A DNA stretch of 64,000 nucleotides from Didymella arachidicola (Eukaryota > Ascomycota > Dothideomycetes > Pleosporales > Didymellaceae). The stretch spans positions 682,001-746,000 of the forward strand of contig CM049993.1 in NCBI GenBank assembly GCA_016630955.3, in the 5' to 3' direction. The notes beneath the pieces are model-generated. The model had not been told where the DNA came from and searched no databases. It saw only the letters and a program-made list of their open reading frames with translations. The translations under genes were made by a program, and so were the position numbers. Below are positions 57,862 to 64,000 of this stretch, in pieces (the stretch's first letter is position 1; the number at the start of each line of letters is the position of its first letter).

Positions 57862-58755
57862 GGTGGCTTCTGCACAATAAAAATGCAATGCATGGCACTG
57901 GTACGTTATACGAACGCATCTTATAGACACTTGGGCGCTACTTCGTCATTCTCCAATAGCTGCAAATTTTGCAAGTCGACACCGACAAGATGATGGTGTT
58001 AGTCTGCGTGTGGTCTGCGTATGGACTTAACCTGTTCCTGTCCTCGGAGGAGGCACTCCGGTACTTGTGAGGCCGAGCCGCCATGTGAACTGCAGATCAT
58101 TTGATGTGTCGTGGGTGTGTTCACTGAGTCAGCATCCCTACGGCCTATTTCATCTGCCGGTATCACCTTGTTGTGGGGTTGGCCCCTCCGGGCAACTCCG
58201 TGCAAATTGGTGGGCGCGGGGTTCTGCTCAATCTTGCGGCAAAAGTCGAAACCCTGGTTCACGACAAACAGGACGGCATCAGGGAGCGCACATGTTGAGG
58301 GTACCGTAATGCCTGTGAGGCGATATCAGTGCAGCGACGCACATCAGAGCGGTGAAGCAAGGGACAGTGAGCCCCCATGAATGTCTGATGGCAGGAGCAT
58401 TCGCTCGTCTCCACGCGCTGGACCGAGCATTGTTGCGTAAATAAGTGCAGGGGGAGACATCCACCGCAAATCAACGCTTCGCGATTGACTTGGGGCTAGG
58501 GACGTAGTCGTGGTGTGTGTGATGGAATTGATGGTTTATGCGGATGGTTGCTTCTTCGCGGCGGCTGCACCAGCACGCTTTGGCTCTTGCCCTTGGCGCC
58601 TCGTCTACCGTCGCACTCCCCTCTTCCTGCCATCTCAACGCCTGAGGCTTCCTTTTGCAGGTGCTGTAACGTACGACAAACCCACAGCGTGCGACGCTTG
58701 CTAGCTGCTTGTGGGCTGAGGAGCGTCCCGACAATGTCCTTAAGATAATGTGCAC
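57862..58755. other. Divergent intergenic region
   Basis: 0.9 kb between the esterase start and the small coiled-coil gene. Nothing recognised beyond short frames. Confidence 0.5.
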
Positions 58756-59245
58756 ATGTCCACCGTTCGGGTCTCTGACCTGGGGCTCAACTCCTCAGAG
58801 CAGCGATTTCTCCAGGAACAGATTGCAACTGCTGCATCACAACACGGCAGTAGCTCTTCCCGCGCCGCTTCAAGAGCATCCAGTCAAGGACGATTACTCC
58901 TGGATCCCACCAGTCTCCAGGCGCTCGGCGCCCACTTTGATCGTTTGATGTACTCGATACAGCAACGATGGCAATACGTAAGCTCGCAGCGCGTCTTTTG
59001 GTGGAACACTGCTTGTCTGGATGCTGATAGTGCTGCAGCTTACCCAACAGACGCAGACGGCGACCCAGATCCAATACGACCGTGCAGGCAATGCATTGCA
59101 GATGGCCGACGCTGAAATCGCCCGCTTCCGATCTATACTTCGCGAGATCGACGAGCTTCAAGTCGAATTTGATAAAGTACGCCGAATCGGCGAGATAGTC
59201 AAGGGCTTTAAGGCACGCGTCGACTATCTAGATCGCCGGTTCTAG
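58756..59245 (+). CDS. Small coiled-coil protein, BLOC-1 subunit-like (possibly Cnl1)
   Basis: Exons 58756-58977 and 59039-59245 (61 bp intron, GTAAGC...CTGCAG) give 142 residues. The N-terminus is Ser-rich (ASQHGSSSSRAASRASS). The rest is a long helical coiled coil: LGAHFDRLMYSIQQRWQY, LTQQTQTATQIQYDRAGNAL, IARFRSILREIDELQVEFDK, then VRRIGEIVKGFKARVDYLDR. The ending F(D)K-V/I-R-x-I-x-x-I-V-x-x-F/Y-R-x-R-V resembles fungal Cnl1, a subunit of the endosomal BLOC-1 complex (from memory). Other coiled-coil subunits such as Snapin-like proteins are alternatives. ATG at 58756 is the first in frame. Confidence 0.75.
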
Positions 59246-60536
59246 CATCTTTTGCCAACCATCACTCCCTCACATTCTATGGTTTATCGCGGAGCGAACA
59301 TTTATACACTATATCTGTAAAAGAGAAAGCCTCACGGCTCGGAGAATGCAGGTCGGAGATTTTGAGATTTGGATGCCTCACGGCAGGTGGCGTTTTGAAA
59401 CAGTTTTTTTTGGAGTATCTCGGGCATACCCAAGTCGGTTCCTCTGTTATTGCGAAGTATTTTTATTCTGGAATTGTACCGTCTGTCATCCACCATTGAT
59501 GCTCCTTACTTTTTCTTGCTGATGAGCATGAGATCGGCTGATGTAACATCGTTCTGTTCCCATTTCAGAATGTTCTGCAGCTAAGTGCGCCCGTTCGTTA
59601 CACAATCCTCACGTGGCATTAGATTCTCTTGCTCTTACTGCTCACAAATGCATACAATAGCCTGTCGAGGCATTTGGCTTGCTTTGTGCATCTTACAGAG
59701 ACTCGCACAGCAGCACAGCAGCCCTTCGACATGAGTCGTGAGAGCAAACAGCTACAAAAGAAGGACTTATTCAGCACTTCGACCGTTTCTTAGTGTCACA
59801 TCCGTCCGTATTGAGCCACTGGTCCCACCTGAAGCCCTCCTCCCTCCTCCCTGGCCGCCTTCGCTACAACCTGAAGATAATTCGATTTCACGTCTTCAGC
59901 TGCATGTCAATGTATGATCCGCAGCTGCTGGTAATCTTCAGGCCTGCCGCCCAGTCAAGCGGATTCAGGATGTGAATCTTGGCGGGATCGGCCGGTGAAC
60001 TTTGGCCGGGGGCAGTGTAACGCCTCTATGTTGATTCCGTTACTGCTGCAGGCTTAGTTGAGTCCAAATTGCAAATTCTTAGTCGAAGGATGGAGATGCT
60101 CAAACGCTTTCCGTTGTGGACCTGTAAGTGATTGCTTCTCTCAGTAAACACTGACGACCGTCACAAACGCCTGCTTCAGGGAAGTATGGCTCATTTGGCC
60201 TTGGTGTAGATACTATGAGAGGTGGCAGGGCAGAACAGCACAGTCAAGGTCAGGCTTCTATTCAAACTAGTGCGTAGTTGTCACAAGAGGGCCTTGTTTC
60301 TATAAGTAGTATAGAGGCCCCGTTGCAAACGCTCATCGGTACGGGAACAGCTCGGTGCGTGCCCGCGTTCATATTTCCAGGCGTCCTTTGAGGTAGTAAA
60401 GCTGGTATGAGACTCTACGATCGAAAACGCAGGTTGCCAAGCTGCATCCACTTCTTGTTGTCTGCCAAGCATCTGCTTGTCTTTACTGTTATGTTGCCAA
60501 CCATGCCCTTCTCGAGGGCTGGATTTGGCATACATC
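59246..60536. other. Intergenic
   Basis: 1.3 kb between the coiled-coil gene and the GT15 pseudogene; nothing recognised. Confidence 0.5.
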
Positions 60537-61934
60537 ATGCCTTCACCTCGCTTCCGTGCTGCATATGCTGCGAATCCGCTGTTACACCTTAGCTGTCTTG
60601 TGTTGAGACACTGGAAAGTTCTTTCTCTCTTAGTTGCCCTCCTGCTTCTTGAGCTCACCTTCCATATCCGAGGCTTCCTCATCGTCCGTCCTGCAACATA
60701 ATTGGACCCTCCCTTCCATGTCGGCTGTCAAGCACCCGTACTAAATATCATCCCTCGAGCGATCGCGACTCTGGTAATGCTCGCGCGGAACTCCGACGTC
60801 GATAGCGCTGTGCATAGTGTGAGAAGCCTGCATGAACAGTTCAACGAGCACTTTAACTACCCATGGGTGTTCTTCAATAATGAGCCGTGGAGCGAACAGT
60901 TCGTTGCGAGGGTCAAAGAAGCTGATGCTGGAGCTGATATGGTATTTGAGACTGTTCATGCGAGTATGTGGGGATATCCCTCGTGGATCGACAAGGACAG
61001 GGCTTGACAGAGAATGGAGAACTTGCGAAGATACGGTGGTATCCCATATGCAGGGACCGAGAGCTACCATCATATGTGTAGGTTCCAGTCGGGGTAAGAG
61101 ATCTTGAATGCGATGGCTCGACGATTGCTGATGAGATGCCCTAGATTTTTCTACGATCATTTTACACTCAAGTCATACAAGTGGTATTGGCACGTCGAAT
61201 ATGACATAGACTTCACCTACTCAATTACCTACGATCTCTTTGTCGGGATGGCCAAGCACGGCAAGACATGTGGGTACACAACAGCGCTGTGGGAGAACGG
61301 CAGAACGGCAGCCTCGTTGTTTCTCAAGCTTTCTGCATACAGGAGGAGTGTAAACTATCCCCAAACATCGCTTTGGACTGCAATGATGGCGGAATCGTAC
61401 ATGCCTTGGCCTTTCAGATACCTCATGGCTTTGCTGCGCAACCGCGCTCTTTGGAACATGTGCCATTTCTGGTCAAATTTTGAGATCGCATATATGGACT
61501 TCTTCCGCTCACCACAATACCGGGACCTGTTTCGTTTCTTGGACGAAGATGGCGGCCTCTACTATGAGAGATGGGGCGATGCCCCAGTGCACAGTCTGGC
61601 GGCTGCGCTGCTCCTCAGGCCGGAACAAGTGCACCACTTTTCTGACTTCGGATACCAGCATGCAAATCTTCAGTATTGTACGTTTGCGCCGACCGAGAAA
61701 GAGAAGGATCGAGGGATCTTGGTCCCAAGCCCAACTCGGATAAAGGTTGGACTGTATCACAGGGAAGAGCTCGGGTGCAAGTGCGTCTGCGACCCTCGGA
61801 TCAACATCATTGATGGGGCTTGTTTCAACCGTATCAAGAGCACAGTCATGAAAGCGTGCAAAGAATTGATCATTTGTGAGTTGAGGAAGCAAAAACTAGC
61901 ATTTTCGTGTGCAAGTCGATACTCTGGCGCTTGA
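60537..61934 (+). pseudogene. Kre2/Mnt1-type alpha-1,2-mannosyltransferase (GT15), two premature stops
   Basis: A Golgi type II mannosyltransferase layout. From ATG 60537 a short cytosolic stretch and a membrane anchor (VLSLLVALLLLELTFHIRGF) are followed at 60699-60701 by TAA. The same frame resumes with PRAIATLVMLARNSD and FNYPWVFFNNEPWSEQF, typical GT15, until TGA at 61005-61007 inside IDKDRA-stop-QRMENLRRYGG. After a good 51 bp intron (61094-61144) the frame is open to 61934: CRFQSG/FFYDHFTLKSYKWYWHVE, LWTAMMAESY, GDAPVHSLAAALLL and HHFSDFGYQH. TAA could come from CAA and TGA from CGA, both C-to-T. The donor-binding region reads WHVEYDIDFTYSITYD, where family members usually have WRVEPD...YD, another sign of relaxed constraint. 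A first exon avoiding the TAA by an unusual intron cannot be excluded, but the TGA cannot be spliced away easily. Confidence 0.85.
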
Positions 61935-62225
61935 TGATGAGGCTTACGATCTAGATCGATGTCAGGGACGATCTACAGCAGTGAACATGGCGGGGCCTTC
62001 CTGTTTCAACGCGCGCCAGCCCGCATCCGGGAAGGCCTCTGCGCACCATCGTCATCATATCCCGCAAGTACCCACAAGCTGATCGAGCTTTCTACAATTG
62101 CGGGAGGACAATCAACGTCTTTATCAGCGTTTTTGCCATGCTTTTGTAGATCTGGCGCGGCAACTCCATTCCTCGAAGCTTCACCTTTGCTTATGCAATT
62201 GCACCCGAGAGCTCAAACTATCAAC

Positions 62226-63965
62226 ATGTCTTTCATCGCGGACCATGTGCGCTCTGCGTGGCACGACAAGCAGACGCACGTCGTTATGTTCTCTGCGACG
62301 GCAATTGCGCTGTATGGATATGATCAGGTCTTTATAGCTTCGGTCTATCGTGAATGTTGCAACGCTGAACAATTCAGGGTATGATGTCACTCATCAACAC
62401 AAACGAAGATTACCTGTCTACCATGGGCATTAAAGAAGAGTCACCTGTTGTCGGTGTTATAGTTGCTGTGTACTATCTCGGAACTGCTGTGGGAGCTGTC
62501 TTCTTCTCCTGGTTGGCGGACAAACTCGGACGCAAGAAGAGCATTTTCTTCAGCTTGGCTTCAGCCAGTCTGGGCAATCTGGTCATGTTCGTTGCTGGCT
62601 TTAAGTTCCAGCAGCTAGCCTTGTGGGTCATGTTTGCAGGCAGGATCATCATGGGTCTTGGAGTTGGCGGCATTGACGCTGTAATCCCGACATACTCGTC
62701 TGAGCTGTCTTCCGACGATGCCAGGGGTAAGGCACTCGCGCAAGAGTTCCAGTCAAACATCTTCGGCTTAGTCATGGCATTTGGTATCAACCTGGGTGTT
62801 ACTGTTGCTCTTGGTACAGCAAACCAGTGGGCCTGGAGGATTCCCATCATCGTGATGCAGGTGTATCCTGTTGCGCTCATGGCACTGGTGGAGACCCTCC
62901 CCGAATCTCCACGCTGGTTCATCTTCAATGATAAGCAGGATGAGGCTAAGAAGGCCCTGGAGCAGATATATGGCGATGAGGGCAAACAACAGTTTGATGA
63001 GCTTATTGAGGCGCACGAGCAGGAATCGAGCGACAGCGTGGGCTACTTCGACATGCTGAATCCCAAACATCCACAGTTCCACCCGACGATGGTCACAATC
63101 ATGGGTCAGGTCAATCAAGCACTCACTGGATACGGAGCTGTCTCTGTGTACGGTCCACAGATCTTCCAAGTAAGCACCTCCATTCACAAATGGGAGCTGA
63201 CCATGACTGACCACATCGCAGCTTCTTGGCTTTGACACTCGTACTTCCGAGTATATCACGCTTGGAAACTATACCTCGTACTTCTTCCTGATGACGCTCG
63301 CCTGGCTTCTAATCGACGCGCTCGGCCGCCGCAAGTTGCTCATTCAAGGCTCTATGCTGCTTGCAGTCTCTTTCCTTATCCTGACTGTGTTCGGCGGTCT
63401 TTCAGAGAACTCATCAAAGATCGACATCCCAGTCATCGTGCCCGGTATCCTTGGCTCCCTCACGCTATTCGTCGCGACGGGTAAGGGCAAAATTCAGCTT
63501 CTTGAGACAATCGTTAATCTGGATATAGGTGCTTTCGGTGTCGGCTGGCTGGCGACCGTCTGGTTGATCCCGACCGAAATCTTCCCCACGACAGCAAGAG
63601 CCAAGGGCACTGCCATATCCGTCATCGTCTGGGGCATTGCCAACTTCGGTATTACCTTCTTGACGCCTGTCATGTTCAACAATTTGTCCTACCTCATTTT
63701 CCTGGTATTTGCTGGAACGAATGCCTTCGCCGGTGTGTGGACTTATCTGTATCTTCCTGAGACTGGTGGCAGAAGCTTTGATGACAACCAGGAGTTCTTC
63801 AAACAAGCAGGTGAAGCGAAGACGTGGCGCGTTCACAAGGTTGCGAAGGGCGAATGGTCGAAGATGCTTTATCCAGATCCTGAGAGCGATGGTGACCGTG
63901 TCATTGATGCCGAAAGGGTGCCTCTTCTGAGGAGGATACAGGATCAAGTCCCAAGTGCTGAGTAG
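62226..63965 (+). CDS. MFS sugar transporter (hexose/polyol porter type)
   Basis: Exons 62226-62327, 62378-63169, 63222-63480 and 63529-63965 give 529 residues. Introns are 50, 52 and 48 bp, all GT-AG. Twelve membrane helices can be followed. Family motifs: DKLGRKKS after helix 2, a helix-4 segment AGRIIMGLGVGGIDAVIPTY, PESPRWFIF after helix 6, DALGRRKLL after helix 8, and PETGGRSFDDNQEFF after helix 12. Sugar porters couple uptake to protons or work by facilitation; the substrate is not set by these motifs. The first intron falls in the helix 1 YGYDQGMMSL motif, a common position. All key motifs are intact, in contrast to the GT15 gene just upstream. Confidence 0.93.
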
Positions 63966-64000
63966 AGACTCAAAGTTTCTTAGGCAATAGATTGCATACA

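Overview
The window is nuclear DNA of a filamentous ascomycete (Pezizomycotina, most likely Dothideomycetes; the class is an inference). Signs are many genes broken by 40-60 bp GT-AG introns with CTNAY branch sites, 5' heterogeneous long intergenic stretches, fungal-only families (Kre2/Mnt1 GT15, PIR cell-wall repeats, FRE reductase, DUF3632, NmrA, Gin4-type kinase) and Fot/pogo DNA transposons. There are no operons, ribosome binding sites or CRISPR arrays.

Layout. 0-11 kb: five or six minus-strand metabolic genes: a truncated Msc7-type aldehyde dehydrogenase, a secreted endonuclease/exonuclease/phosphatase with a jacalin-like tail, a 66-residue protein with an N-terminal acylation motif, a mitochondrial HotDog thioesterase, a glutathione-dependent formaldehyde-activating (GFA) fold protein, and a TRI3-like acyltransferase. 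11.7-15.7 kb: two different pogo-class elements lying end to end, each disabled by one G-to-A change in its transposase. 15.7-24.3 kb: an ankyrin gene relic and then almost 8 kb without a recognisable gene. 24.3-40.5 kb: housekeeping and regulatory genes (Seb1/MsnA-type zinc-finger factor, Gin4-type septin kinase, ribosomal protein eL24) followed by an NmrA-like protein, a JmjC-like cupin protein, a DUF3632 protein, a small membrane protein and an 87-residue Gly-rich protein. 42.8-49.4 kb: a PIR-repeat GPI cell-wall protein, a BRD8/Bdc1-like bromodomain protein, and a small coiled-coil protein that had to be assembled from four exons. 49.4-53.9 kb: no gene seen. 53.9-64 kb: a ferric reductase, a frameshifted CE2-type esterase, a BLOC-1-like coiled-coil protein, a GT15 mannosyltransferase with two stop codons, and an MFS sugar transporter.

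The genes do not form one pathway. The acyltransferase has no other toxin or secondary-metabolite gene beside it. Several are surface or secretory (esterase, PIR protein, GT15, reductase, transporter). The clearest themes are gene decay by single small lesions (transposases, esterase, GT15, possibly the JmjC-like gene) and two introns that appear to use a GC donor rather than GT. The most intriguing undescribed item is the 66-residue acylation-motif protein, whose first exon codes exactly for the seven-residue lipidation signal. Exon coordinates given below were worked out by eye from splice motifs and reading-frame continuity; the summed coding lengths are divisible by three wherever a complete model is given.
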